Made by a program: the position numbers and the translations under genes
Assembly: GCA_023375785.1 (NCBI GenBank)
Contig: SZWC01000102.1
Location: forward strand, 275,095-312,362
Reading direction: 5' to 3'
Source of the DNA: Penium margaritaceum
Lineage: Eukaryota; Streptophyta; Zygnematophyceae; Desmidiales; Peniaceae
Length of the DNA stretch: 37,268 bases
Notes under the pieces: generated by a model
Seen by the model: only the letters and a program-made list of their open reading frames with translations
The model's database searches: none
What the model was told of the DNA's origin: nothing
Shown here: positions 17,697-27,901 of the stretch, piece after piece
Position numbering within the stretch: the stretch's first letter is position 1
How the letters are laid out: the number at the start of each line of letters is the position of its first letter

Positions 17697-18656
17697 GTGC
17701 CCTTGGCACCTATCCATCGTAAAGCGGACGAGAAGAGTGTGCAAAAATTTGAGCAGGCGCCCTGCGCGTTCGCCTGCAATTACTATGGTGATGGACGTCA
17801 TGGTTGGCATCGCTACTGGACGCGCCCTCGCGACAGGCATCCACCTTGGCTTCAGCCTCGTTGGAGCTTGCGTCCTCCACAGGATACGGATCTGCCAGCA
17901 TTGGTAGATCCTCTAGGTGGACCTCTGGCGACCATATTCGCCGAGATCCACGGCCTGAGGGGGATGGTTCAGCGGCTTTTGTGACGTTGTCGTCACGAGC
18001 GTACTTCTGCTACTAGTTAGACGACGACCTCTTCAATCACTTCTCCTTCATCCTCTCCTCCTTCCTCATCCGATGGTGTCCCTTCAGCTCCACATGCAAG
18101 CAAGTCACAGCCTACTACCATCCTTTCGATCCTCCACTCTCCTACGACCATGATGCCATCGCGCGATGACCAGCCTTCATGTATTCATTCCTGTCGTGTG
18201 TCCCCTCGGCGTCGCCATCGGCGCTCCGCACGCCGTGCTCGTGTCGGTTTAGATATATCCTCCACCTCCTCGGCTTCTGTTGTTGTACCTGTTGAGGGAG
18301 AGTGTAGTCACCACACATCGCCCGTTGTGACCGTAGCGACAGGACCCATACTTGCTCCGGGCCGTGGTGACCGAGCGCCAGCTCAGGTAGATTCAGACGA
18401 TACGGCGACAACACATGACGTGGAGGCTGATCCCGACATGGCATTCATGGTAGAGACTTGCGTATCATCGAGCTCGACTTCCACGTCCGAGCTAGATCCA
18501 GATCTCCTGCAGCAACAGGCTACATCAGGAGAAGCGCACGTACGACGTCCCTGGGTAGTGCCACTCGTGGCTCCAACCAATAGCGGCCGGGCTGTGGCAC
18601 AGGAGTCCTACACAGATGGGGATGCGTCTACCAGAATTTTGGGGGAGAGTGTGTAG
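17697..18656 (+). pseudogene. Unrecognised E3 reading frame, part 1
   Basis: One frame, broken only by a TGA (17982-17984) and a TAG near 18018, runs for 320 codons. The first part has aromatic, Cys, His and Arg residues (CAFACNYYGDGRHGWHRYW near residues 24-42) and a short hydrophobic helix-like end. The second part (18150-18656) is basic near its start (RRRHRRSARRAR) and then Ser/Thr- and acid-rich. No domain is recognised and it does not resemble gag, protease, RT or integrase. In place it would be the first protein of E3. A fast-evolving gag-like or accessory protein is possible but not shown. Confidence 0.3.
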
Positions 18657-18797
18657 CAGACTCACACCAGTCCGGCGGAGGTTGGAGTGTTTGGGACGTG
18701 CCTGTCATCGAGGTCCACATCTTTGTCGCGGCAAGAGCCGGACGTTATACAGCAGTAGGTTGCATCTGGAGGAGTGTAGATTCCTCATGCCTAGGCG

Positions 18798-19220
18798 GTG
18801 CCACTCGCGACTCCGACCGCCCTGGCGTTGGCACGGGAGTATCGTGCGGATCGGGATGCCCCATACGGATTTCCGGGGGTGTTGGCGCACAAGACTCACA
18901 CTAGTACGACAGCGGTAGCAGTGCATGAGCTGAGTCGGCCGACTGGTGTTTTAATGGTTGAGGCATTCATGAGAGTAACCGTTCTGAGAGATGTCACTCG
19001 GACATGTACTGCAGTAGACATAGCAGGCTCCACCGTGTCATCTACGCTACCTGAGGACGAGCTTCAGGACGAGGAGTCACCCATGTTCCAAGAGTCTACG
19101 GGTTCCCATACACACGACGGAGTAGCGACACACATTACAGAGGCAGATGGTGGTCCTCACTCTATTGTCAAGCAGGTGGCAGCGACCAGCCTTCCCGGAG
19201 AGATGGTGCGTGAGCGCTAG
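18798..19220 (+). pseudogene. Unrecognised E3 reading frame, part 2 (acidic)
   Basis: An open frame of 141 codons, rich in Thr, Val, Ala, Glu and Asp, with the acidic stretch PEDELQDEESP near residue 90. It follows part 1 after a frameshift and may be the same former protein. Copia2 is inserted 123 bases past its stop. After Copia2, similar Ser/Thr/Asp-rich coding goes on from 25989, which suggests the insertion split one long frame. Function unknown. Confidence 0.25.
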
Positions 19221-19343
19221 CTACGCTTGCTAGTCGCCTTGACCGGCATTGTTGAGCCGGAGTCCTGCACACCTGTGTCTACTACGGCGGCAATCGAGGA
19301 CAGTGGAGCAGATCCGCACATGCGGATGGAGTCACCTCGTCAG

Positions 19344-19920
19344 TGTTAATTCCCTTGTATATACTTTCCCTTCTGGTCCTGAGTGCGCAGGGTACGCTGG
19401 TCCAGGAAGTGGGGGCGACACATCGTGAGTAGAAAACATCCTGGCGTATCAGCTTGTCGCCCTGGGATTCTTGCTCTTGTGTGCTCGCCTCCATCCTGGC
19501 AGCGTAGCCTATAATCCCTCTGTTTTTAATATTCACATGTAGGAATTTAGCTTGGCAGCAATGTTGTCACATGCTTGCGATGCCTAGATTAGTCCACATA
19601 CTTGAGACTGATTAGGACAATTGTAGGTTGCTTCCTAGTGTGCTTGTTCACGTGCCCAGGGGTTATCCGAGTTCGGAAACCCACGTTTAAGGGGCATGCG
19701 AGGACTTTGTCCTCGCACTTCGCAATTCGCCGGCGAGCTTCGCTCGCCGGCTGATGAGTGAGGATTGACTAGCGATCCTCACCCGTAAGAGAGATGCTCT
19801 CTCTTACTGAGACACTTGGTAGGTTTTTCATGGCGCCGGACCTTGTTTTGACTCAAACTCCCTCCACATTCCACCATTTGCCATGAAACGATGTGCAATC
19901 TGGTTGTAGGAGATCTCTCA
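19344..19920 (+). repeat. 5' LTR of Copia2
   Basis: It starts TGTTAATTCCC, ends GATCTCTCA and abuts the primer-binding site. TTGTATATACTTT lies 15 bases from the start and is TATA-like. The region 19697-19807 holds four consecutive stem-loops. The partner LTR is at 25414-25988. Confidence 0.92.
19697..19807. repeat. Four consecutive perfect stem-loops in the LTR
   Basis: Stem 1: TGCGAGGAC with its complement, loop TTT (19697-19717). Stem 2: GCCGGCGAGC, loop TTC (19729-19751). Stem 3: GTGAGGAT, nine-base loop (19758-19782). Stem 4: GTAAGAGAGA, loop TGC (19785-19807). All are perfect in the 5' LTR; in the 3' LTR each has one or more changes. Confidence 0.92.
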
Positions 19921-19933
19921 TGGTATCAGAGCA
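19921..19933 (+). other. Primer-binding site of Copia2
   Basis: TGGTATCAGAGCA directly follows the LTR; it is complementary to the 3' end of initiator tRNA-Met. Confidence 0.92.
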
Positions 19934-20390
19934 GGCTCGCGAGCCTCAAACAGACTCGAGAGAGGGGCAGCAAGCAAAACGAGGGGCGGCCAGATTAGGA
20001 TACGTGGTTACCCACGTGCCGTTGGCGACACAGGCAGCCCCGCGGCCAGTGTAGGGGCGTCGAACACGCCCAGAGGGGACCGCGCAAGCCGCGCCACAGG
20101 CGCTGAGGAGGCGGAGGCACCCACGGTCCGTGTGGGGGTCACGGGGCGGCGGAGCCGACCCGCTAGGCACCCCAAGGGTCCCCTAACAGTGGGGGACCGC
20201 ATAGGTGGGGTGGGAACAGGCTGGGAAGGGTTTGGGGCCTGGATGCAGGTTCCCCAACAGGTCCTAAGGCGGTCTCCCAGAGCTTAAGGCTCTCATCCGA
20301 AAACTGGGCCCAAAGTGGGCCCGGCGGATTGCTGCCGAAATTTTCTTGACCGGCAGGGGCAGGTTCTAGTCGCGTCCAGCCTCCCCAGCA

Positions 20391-21345
20391 ATGGGAATGT
20401 CCAACCTTGGGGGTAGCGTAGTTGGTGGGAGGGCCGATGGTGCTCAAGACAGTGATCCATCGGCCGTGACCCTCACGGCGGCCGCCGTTGCACAACTGGG
20501 CTTGGGATCCAAGGACCTGTCACCGCCTCAGCTAGGCACCAGGGACTTCCTAGCCTGGAAGGACCTGTTCCTGGAATGGTCCACTGAGCATGGCCTGGAG
20601 TGCTACTGCCTCCAGCCGGCTCCAGACACTGCTGATGCGGAAGTTTTGCTTCGCGCATTCAACGCACTGCGTCGCACGCTCCCTCATTCACACTCATATG
20701 CCCTACGCGAGTACCGTTTTGGGGGAAAGGGAGCAGACCCGACCGACTCTCGCACGGGAGACCCTCGGCCACATGATGCCTGGAGGCATCTTACGACTCG
20801 CCAGGAAGAACAAGGCATGATGCTAATCGTGATCCTGCGAGACAAGCTACGCAATCTCTTCCCCAAACCTAGAGCACCATTATCAGACTACTGGGATGAG
20901 GCTATGGACATCTGATGACGTCTACTTGGACTCGGCGCGACATACTCTATCCTTCAGTGGCTGGATTTGGTGCTCCTGCAGCTGGACGAGCAGTACAGAG
21001 ACTTCCATCGGGACGCTTTCCGCCGTCACCCCGTGGCAGTGATCGAGGGCATCGACCTATCTGTCATCTTTGCTCAACTCTGCAACTATGAAGATATCAT
21101 CAAAGGAGAAGCCCGTGACACCGTGGGTGTCCCCAAAGTCTATGTGCATCAAGGCACCTCAGCTGGCCTAGAACCATCCATCCACTTCACACACACAGAC
21201 CGGGGCCAACAGTACAGGAGGGAGGAGTAACACAGGGAGTGGTGGTGGGGGCCGAGGGCGTGGACGCGGAGATCAAAGATGTAGTTTTTGCAATCAGAAA
21301 GGGCTCTTGGCGCCGCTGTCCCGCAATGCAACGCCAAATGATGGA
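20391..21345 (+). pseudogene. gag: Copia2 gag pseudogene
   Basis: Capsid/nucleocapsid precursor. The first part (20391-20915, 174 codons) has the WKDLFLEWSTEHGLECY and DAWRHLTTRQEEQG segments expected of a copia gag. It ends at two adjacent in-frame stops, TGA TGA (20913-20918), and resumes in the same frame with QLDEQYRDFHRDAF to 21230. An RGG-type basic patch (GGGGRGRGRGD, near 21241) precedes a CCHC knuckle that starts CSFCNQKG (near 21280) and then loses its His/Cys through a frameshift. The ORF start at 20391 is the first Met of the open frame about 470 bases after the PBS; the true start is not certain. Confidence 0.75.
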
Positions 21346-21349
21346 CAGA

Positions 21350-21480
21350 CGGCAGTAGCAGCGACTGCAGCAATAGTAGTAGTAGCGCCAGTGGCAGCAT
21401 CCGCAGCAGGAGCAACAGCGCCAATGGTCCCAGCAGCAGCAGTCGCAGCGCCAGTGGCCCCAGCAGCAGCAGTCACATCA
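21350..21480 (+). repeat. Degenerate RYA tract in Copia2
   Basis: GCA/GTA/GCG/CCA triplets coding Ala/Val/Pro/Thr between gag and protease, of the same style as the tracts in Copia1 and E3. Confidence 0.75.
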
Positions 21481-21538
21481 CTCGATTGCCTGCTGGAATG
21501 GGCCACAGAGCACGGGACCAGGTATCCCAGCACCAACC

Positions 21539-22114
21539 GTGGTGCCTTTTGGTGCGGCAACGTTTGGGTCACAGATGCAGCAGATATTTCCCTCGTCCTC
21601 AACACCTGCACCACCCACCTACCAAAGCCCCTACTACATGCCGCCCTTCTCGAACACTCCAGTGCCCGTACCTGAGTGGGCTATGCGCGTGTACACAGAG
21701 ACGGCTCAGGCACAGCAGCCAATTGCTCCACCACCCGGGCTCAGCAAGACAGCCCCGCTGGAGCCTCAGCTCCCTGAGACAGATGCCATGGCTCCACCAC
21801 ACTTTGCATCACAGCACGCATGTCAGCGGCTAGGTCACACCCATGTCACTACGGGCCATGCCCTACCCATGCATGAGTGGTTGTTTGACACTGCTGTGAC
21901 ACATCATATGTCCCCGCATTGTCAGCTGTTTGTTACACTGCATGCAGCGCTTGGTGTGGATGGTGTGAGAACTGGATCAGGGGAGATCTTGCATGTTGAG
22001 GGCGTGGGCACAGTTGCGTTGCAAGTGCCGAGGGGTGTGCTATGGTTGACTGGCGTGCTGTATGTCCCACAGTTGAAAGTCAATCTCTTGTCTGGTGGAC
22101 AGTTGGACAAATAG
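21539..22114 (+). pseudogene. pol: Copia2 protease region
   Basis: A Pro/Gln-rich linker (about 80 residues) leads to the protease. The family motif W-L-(L/F)-D-(S/T)-G-A-T-H-H-M reads WLFDTAVTHHM at 21879-21911. The catalytic Asp and Thr are kept, but the Gly of D-T-G is Ala (codon GCT at 21893-21895), a change expected to damage the active-site loop. The hydrophobic GVLYVPQLKVNLLSGGQL end is typical. The frame ends at a TAG (22112-22114) and goes on in frame into the integrase, so a single nonsense codon separates them. Confidence 0.75.
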
Positions 22115-23540
22115 GCCAACATGTCCACTGTGACGCAGAAGCAGCGATGCATGCTTTATGATGCTGGTGGTGAGTTGCTGGCTGATGGGCCCCTTCACGT
22201 TGACATGCTATACCGGCTCACCCTCTTTCCCCTCGCTCAGACACAGTCACATCGGCCACAAGTTCACACTGTAACTGGCACAGACTCAAGGAACACTGAG
22301 CTCATCCACCGCAGACTGGCGCACATACATCCTGACGTTGTAACAGACTTGTTGAAGCATGCAACTGCACACGGCATCCACCCGACTGACTGTGCTCATG
22401 GTCTCAAGGATGGTGCATGCCTAGAGTGCCATGAAGGTAAGGCACACAGACAAACATTCCCCAAGTCCTCCAGCAAGAGGACATCACCTCTTGCCTTGGT
22501 TCATGCAGACCTTACGGGGCCCATGCCTGCCCCCTCTCTTCAATATGGGTCCTAGTATGTTCTGAATCTCATAGAAGATTACAGCCGCTTCCGCTGGGCC
22601 TTTGTGCTGAAAACCAAAGCAGATGCCCAAAGGGCTATCACGGAGTGGATAGCTCTAGCAGAACGACAGACAGGGTGTAAACTGTTAGTACTGTGAACAT
22701 AGAGGGGGGGGAAGTTCCTTGGAGCCCTGACTAATGAACTCAAGGTCAAAGGCATTGAACATCAGACCATCGCACCCTACACGCCACAACAGATTGGCAT
22801 TGCAGAACGGTGGCACAGAACATTGGGTGATGCACTCCGAACGTTGCTCACGGAATCTGGTTTACTGTTCAGCTTTTGGGAGGAGGCAGTCAAGTATGTC
22901 ACTTGGGTTTAGAACCGTGTCCCACAAGGTCCACTGCCCAAGGCGGTGACACCTTGGGAATGCTGGTTTAAGGAGAAGGCTGACCTTCGACCTGCGCGGG
23001 TATGGGGAACAATGGCGTGTGTTTGGTTTCCTCAACCTCAACGTGATAACAAACTCAGCCCTCGTGGACGCTGGTGTGTATTTGTTGGAGTCTCACACGC
23101 CTCGAAGGCATGGCGGTTTTGGGACCCCACAAACCATGCCTTTGTTGAGAGTCGAGACGCGTCCTTTTTGGAGCATATGTGGTACAAGAAGTTCCGGACA
23201 CTACGGCAAGCACCATCCATGCCACGTCCCGAGCACTACCCGGAGTACGTGAGTGTGCCTGTCTTTGTCCCTAGCCGAGCACAGCGGCCTGCCCAGTCAG
23301 TGCCACAAGACCGTGGTGTAGGCACAGTCTCACCTGTACCTACGGATCTAATCACACCCACAGACCTCGTGAGCACTGACTCAGGTACCCCTTCCTCCCC
23401 ACCTGGCCTGGACTCCGTAGGTAGGCACGACACAGAGGCAACAACGCCTGCCGAGCCTGTGCAAAGGTCACAGCGCACCGTGCCTCGGGTTGATTACAGA
23501 CAGTTCTGTCACACAGTTGGGGTGACAAACGGGTAAACCT
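22115..23540 (+). pseudogene. pol: Copia2 integrase pseudogene
   Basis: The HHCC zinc domain (LIHRRLAHIH near 22300 to CLECHEGKAHRQ near 22420) is followed by VHADLTGP (first catalytic Asp, 22508-22510). A TAG at 22553-22555 interrupts. The second-Asp region, which should read RTD-x-GGEF, has TGA and TAG codons and GGKF in place of GGEF (22690-22720). The Glu survives in GIAERWHRT (near 22805). Another TAG lies near 22910. The C-terminal part is well kept from 22946 (WFKEKADLRPARVWGTMACV, FVGVSHASKAWRFWDP) and ends in a Pro/Thr/Ser-rich linker to 23536. Inactive. Confidence 0.85.
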
Positions 23541-23542
23541 CA

Positions 23543-23970
23543 TTGACCGAACCCTTGACGCTGACAGAGGCAAGGGGGCGTGCTAATGCGCCTGAGTGGG
23601 AGAAGGCTATGGTGGCAGAGCTAAATGCTCTCGTGGACCATGTGTTTACGAACTGGTGCCACTGCCACCGGGAAGGAAAGCAAATGATGTCAACTGGGTA
23701 TTCAAACTCAAGGGCAACCTGGCTGGCATGATTGAAAAATACAAGGCCAGACTAGTAGCTAAGGGGTTTCATCAAATCCCGAGTCAGGACTTCACTGACA
23801 CCTATGCGCCTGTCAGTAAGTATGGGACAGGCTGTGCGTTGTTGGCGGTTGCGGCACATGAGGACTGGGACATGCATCAAATGGATGTCAAAATCACGTT
23901 TCTCAATGGCCCACTGGAAGAAGAATTGTAAGTCAAACAACTGGAAGGCTTCGAGGATGGAACCGACAGG
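23543..23970 (+). pseudogene. pol: Copia2 reverse transcriptase, N-terminal part
   Basis: RVT_2-type RT start: NAPEWEKAMVAELNALVDH, then, after a one-base shift near 23650, VYELVPLPPGRKANDVNWVF, EKYKARLVAKGFHQ and MHQMDVKITFLNGPLEEEL, which holds the first catalytic Asp (QMDV). A TAA at 23929-23931 interrupts just before the frame that continues as the long open RT-RNase H frame. Confidence 0.85.
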
Positions 23971-24525
23971 GTGTTGCTACTGTTGAAATCTCTTTACGGT
24001 CTCAAACAAGCTCCACGGTGTTGGAACAAGGAAATCCGGCACACATTGGATCTAGGAAGCTTCACCCAGAGTCTCTGCGATCCTTCCCTCTTCTATCGAT
24101 GGGAGAGTGGTGTGCCGGTTGCCCTGCTTGTCTATGTGGATGACCTGTTGATCTTGTCCCCTTCATCCTCACTCATTGCACAGACCAAAGCATTGCCCAC
24201 AGCACACTATCACATGACAGATNNNNNNNNNNNNNNNNNNNNNNNNNNNNNNNNNNNNNNNNNNNCCGACAGGGTGTTGCTACTGTTGAAATCTCTTTAC
24301 GGTCTCAAACAAGCTCCACGGTGTTGGAACAAGGAAATCCGGCACACATTGGATCTAGGAAGCTTCACCCAGAGTCTCTGCGATCCTTCCCTCTTCTATC
24401 GATGGGAGAGTGGTGTGCCGGTTGCCCTGCTTGTCTATGTGGATGACCTGTTGATCTTGTCCCCTTCATCCTCACTCATTGCACAGACCAAAGCATTGCC
24501 CACAGCACACTATCACATGACAGAT
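23963..24525 (+). repeat. Exact 260-bp duplication around an N gap
   Basis: 23963-24222 and 24266-24525 are identical base for base and flank a run of 43 N (24223-24265). This is the signature of overlapping contig ends placed on both sides of an unfilled gap. Confidence 0.95.
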
Positions 24526-25419
24526 TTGGGTGAAGCACAGAACTTCCTTGTCAGAGACACATCAGCACGAGCACTGACGCTGCATCAGGGTCGATTCATT
24601 ACACATCTCACCGCACGATTTCACCATTTAGTGCAGCACCTATCCCCACAGCAGTCATCCATGAGCCCAGATGCCTACGCGCACCTGCTCAACGTACGGA
24701 CAACAGACTACGGACCAAGTACGGATCCCACTCTGTACCGACAGATCACGGGCAGCTTGTCATACTTGGCCTCCACAACCCGACCGGACATCTCTTGTGC
24801 AGTCAATGTGCTTGCCCATTTCGGCCAGAAACCATGCAGTATGTATCACAAGGCATTGATGAAGCTGCTGCGTCATGTGTTGGACACGGCTGAGGTTGGA
24901 CTGGTGTTTGCCCCGACTGTGGACCCGATGCTTGATGGCTTTTTTTACAGTAATTATGCTCGTGATCGTTCAGCCCGCAGTCGTGGTGGATATATGTTTC
25001 GGGTGTGCGGTACAGCTGTGTCATGGCGTAGTGCAAAGCAGTCGTGTGTGGCACGGAGCATCGTTGAAGCGGAGTACATGGCACTGGGTGAAGCGGCATG
25101 TGAAGGGATCTGGCTTGCACGCTTGTTGGAAGAATTGGGCTTGGTTGTGCCGGCTGTACCGCTGCATTGTGACAACTCTGCTACACGTCGCATTGCTGCA
25201 AATGATGGGGTGTTGCATCCACGCACTAAGCACATCAACGCCGAATATCAATTTGTGCGTGAAGTTGTTGATGCTGAGGCCATTCAATTCTGTGCCCTAA
25301 GTGGGGAGGCACAGTTGGCTGACTTCCTCACCAAAGCTCTATCCTCTTCATCCCTTCGGCTCCAACTGCATCAAATTGTCTGCAAGCCTGCCGCACTCAC
25401 GTCCAAGGGGGCGCGTTAA
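23971..25419 (+). CDS. pol: Copia2 RT-RNase H open frame (contains assembly gap and duplicate)
   Basis: This frame stays open across the N run and encodes the palm, thumb and RNase H. LLKSLYGLKQAPRCWNKEI and the intact active site YVDD (24133-24144) occur twice, because the 260 bases before the gap are repeated exactly after it (second YVDD at 24436-24447); a single copy is the likely real structure. RNase H follows: DGFFYSNYARDRSA, SWRSAKQS, EAEYMALGEAACEG, LHCDNSA, TKHINAEYQFVRE and LADFLTKAL. The stop TAA (25417-25419) overlaps the LTR start. This is the best-kept coding part of Copia2, though its N-terminal RT is cut off by a stop codon. Confidence 0.88.
   Translation: MLLLLKSLYGLKQAPRCWNKEIRHTLDLGSFTQSLCDPSLFYRWESGVPVALLVYVDDLLILSPSSSLIAQTKALPTAHYHMTDXXXXXXXXXXXXXXXDRVLLLLKSLYGLKQAPRCWNKEIRHTLDLGSFTQSLCDPSLFYRWESGVPVALLVYVDDLLILSPSSSLIAQTKALPTAHYHMTDLGEAQNFLVRDTSARALTLHQGRFITHLTARFHHLVQHLSPQQSSMSPDAYAHLLNVRTTDYGPSTDPTLYRQITGSLSYLASTTRPDISCAVNVLAHFGQKPCSMYHKALMKLLRHVLDTAEVGLVFAPTVDPMLDGFFYSNYARDRSARSRGGYMFRVCGTAVSWRSAKQSCVARSIVEAEYMALGEAACEGIWLARLLEELGLVVPAVPLHCDNSATRRIAANDGVLHPRTKHINAEYQFVREVVDAEAIQFCALSGEAQLADFLTKALSSSSLRLQLHQIVCKPAALTSKGAR
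25401..25413 (+). other. Polypurine tract of Copia2
   Basis: AAGGGGG at 25405-25411, two bases before the 3' LTR, is the expected plus-strand primer site. The first LTR base has changed from T to C (CGTTAATT against TGTTAATT). Confidence 0.7.
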
Positions 25420-25988
25420 TTCCCTTGTATATACTTTCCCTTGTGGTCATGAGTGCGCAGGGCGCGCTGGTCCAGGAAGTGGGAGCGACACATCATGAGC
25501 GGACGACATCCAGGCATATCAGCTTGTCGCCCTGGGATTCTTGCTCTTGTGTGCTCGCCTCCACCCTGGCAGCATAGCCTGTAGTCCCTCTGATTTGAGT
25601 ATTCATATGTAGGAATTTAGCTTGGCAGCAATGCCATTACATGCTTGCGATGCCTAGATTAGTCCACATACTTGAAACTGGTTAGGAGAACTGTAGGTTG
25701 CTTCCTAGTGTGCTTGTTCATGTGCCCAGGGGTTATCCGAGTTCGGAAACCCACGTTTGAGTGGCGTACAAGGACTTTGTCCTCGCACTTCGCAGTTCGC
25801 CGGCGTGCTTCGCTCGCCGGTTGATGGGTGAGGATTGACTAGCGATCCTCTCCCGTAAGAGAGCTGCTCTCTCTTACTGAGACACTTGGTAGGTTTTTCA
25901 TGGCGCCGGACCTTGTTTTGACTCTAACTCCCTCCACAGTCCACCATTTGCCATGAAACGAAGTGCAATCTGGTCATAGGAGATCTCA
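25414..25988 (+). repeat. 3' LTR of Copia2
   Basis: It matches 19344-19920 throughout, with about 45 differences, mostly transitions. The stem-loop cluster is present (about 25770-25880), but single-base changes damage each of its stems. It ends GATCTCA before E3 sequence resumes. Confidence 0.92.
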
Positions 25989-26722
25989 GCAAGAGCTGAC
26001 TTCTGCCCTCTCGTGTTCACCAATTGGTGAATCTGCTGATCACATCGACGCTAAGAGTGGCAGTACCTGCACGGACGACATCTCCACATGCTCTACGGAC
26101 TCTGACGACTCCTCCTCCATTTTTCTAGGCATGCGACCGCTCATTCCTCCTCGTATGAGACACAAGCTGTAGTGTGGATGCGACACCTGCAGCTGCATCC
26201 GATGTTCTAGCGTCACAGCACATTGCGAGTTTGGTTGACCCCCAGGTGGATGCAGCAACACCGACTCCATCGTCTTCAGTAGCAGAGATATAGATGGAGC
26301 AATACTCACGAGTTTTGCAGTCTGCATGTGCAGCATTCAATGAGGTAGAGTTTATGCTATGCGAGGCAGACATGGATCACCTCCACATGTCCGAGGCAGA
26401 TTACGTTGACCTGCATGAGCGTGTAGTGATACCACAGCGGGAGGTGATGGTAGCGTGTGAGGAATTCTCAGAGGAGGGGAGCACCAGTACTATCGACACA
26501 AGATTTCCACTACTAGGATCTCACACACCCATACTCAGTGAGGATCTTGTAGCAGCTCTGAGTATGACATTCGATGGAGACACTACCACAAGAGAGTTGA
26601 GCGTGCCAACAGTTTTTGCCATCATCGTTCCTGTCGACTCCTCATCGCTCCTCCTTCTACTGCTGCCATCACGCACCTTCATCCATCCGACTCAGCTACT
26701 CCATCGTCACCTTCGTCCATGA
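25989..26722 (+). pseudogene. E3 reading frames resumed after Copia2 (acidic, unrecognised)
   Basis: From the LTR end to 26172 the frame is Ser/Thr/Asp-rich (STCTDDISTCSTDSDDSSS). After a stop and a shift, 26294-26722 encodes 142 residues that start acidic and helical (SACAAFNEVEFMLCEADMD) and end with a Leu-rich run. No domain is recognised. Composition matches the E3 frames before Copia2, so these are probably the two halves of one split region. I cannot say what the protein did. Confidence 0.25.
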
Positions 26723-27146
26723 GTGGTGATCCCGTTTGTCACTCCAGCCCTCCTTTGGTCGTACTCCCCTGTGCCTCAGGGTGCTCCATCCCACATCGGA
26801 GGCCAGCTCCGCCACTTCATCCACGCTCGCGTGCTGCTCGCCCATTCCCTTTTCTCCGACGTACACAAATGCATCGTGGTAGAGCGGAGAGAGGAGAGAC
26901 TGTGAGTTGGGACCCTTGGCAGTTTTGCGAGGACTGGTATACTCCAGGTGATGCAGTTGCGACCTGAGGAGTCGTAGCCGGAGACACCACTTCGTCACTC
27001 AGGGAGGGAGCCGACTCATACATGACAGGGGGAACTATCCCTACATGATGGAGAGACTACATGATTCATTGCCCAGGATCTGTTCACCTATTGCATTAGT
27101 ATCTCCATCAAGGACATCGCCGCCAAGTTCATCTGCCTAGGGGGAG
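26723..27146. other. E3 segment ending in a purine-rich tract
   Basis: Short frames only. It ends in CTAGGGGGAG at 27137-27146, directly before TGTTGTGTGG, which looks like a polypurine tract plus LTR start. Confidence 0.35.
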
Positions 27147-27901
27147 TGTTGTGTGGACCTCGACCTGACGGGACAATGGGAGATGCACGGCGAGGGGTCC
27201 ATGCTCTGCTATGAGCATACTACAGCCGCACTCTGTTGGTCTAGACCTGGACACTTGGTCAGTTGCATCAGTGTCACGAGGAGACCATAAGGTCGTGTGT
27301 CTTGGTGTGTGGCCATACTACGTGTGGCATGTGCATTCCAGCTGGTTTACTAATAGTGGTCGAGACCCGGACACATGGTGAGGTACACCCGTGTTACAAG
27401 GAGACCCCCTATGATCCTATGTGTTGATTGATGATGCAATTGTGGTCGGCACATAGACACTTGTTGGATTTCTCGTAGTGGTCGAGACCCTCTTGTCATT
27501 GGCATTGGTACCGCCAGTGTCACAAGGAGACCCCCTATGATCCTATGTGTTGATTGATGATGCAATTGTGGTCGGCACATAGACACTTGTTGGATTTCTC
27601 GTAGTGGTCGAGACCCTCTTGTCATTGGCATTGGTACCGCCAGTGTCACAAGGAGACCCCCTTGTCGCCTGACATGTGGATGGTGTGCACTACAGTAGTT
27701 TGTGTGCGTGTTCATGACTCTTCTTATGGTCTAGACCAGGACACTTGGTATGATGTGCGAGTGTCGTGAGGAGACCTTAGATGGGCAGCAATTGTGTATG
27801 TGTGTGTGGTTGACTGGTTCGAATTGTGGTTTGGCATACGTTGTTGTTCCATGCCTTCGTTCATTTGTTCTGGCGTGGTCGACTATGTCAGCCAGGGAGG
27901 G
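27147..27901 (+). repeat. LTR-like or UTR segment with a 120-126-bp minisatellite
   Basis: It begins TGTTGTGTGG after a purine tract and ends in CAGGGAGGG, the purine tract of the next LTR. In between, at 27237-27776, five units each begin GGTC(T/G)AGACC and end AGGAGACC, spaced 119 to 126 bases. Units three and four are exact 126-bp copies (27405-27530 and 27531-27656). No protein coding seen. Confidence 0.7.

Larger units (their letters stand above)
19344..25988 (+). mobile_element. Copia2: Ty1/copia retrotransposon with both LTRs
   Basis: It has a 5' LTR (19344-19920), PBS (19921), gag, protease, integrase, RT-RNase H, purine tract and 3' LTR (25414-25988). The LTRs are about 92% identical, so the insertion is old but younger than the E3 LTR split. 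The five-base flanks (GTCAG left, GCAAG right) are not a convincing target duplication. An N gap at 24223-24265 lies in RT between two identical 260-bp blocks. Most domains have nonsense codons, but the RT-RNase H frame is open. Confidence 0.9.

Noticed and set aside
23971..25419. A novel RT with two active sites
   Set aside because: The second YVDD comes from an exact 260-bp duplication around an N run, best explained by assembly.
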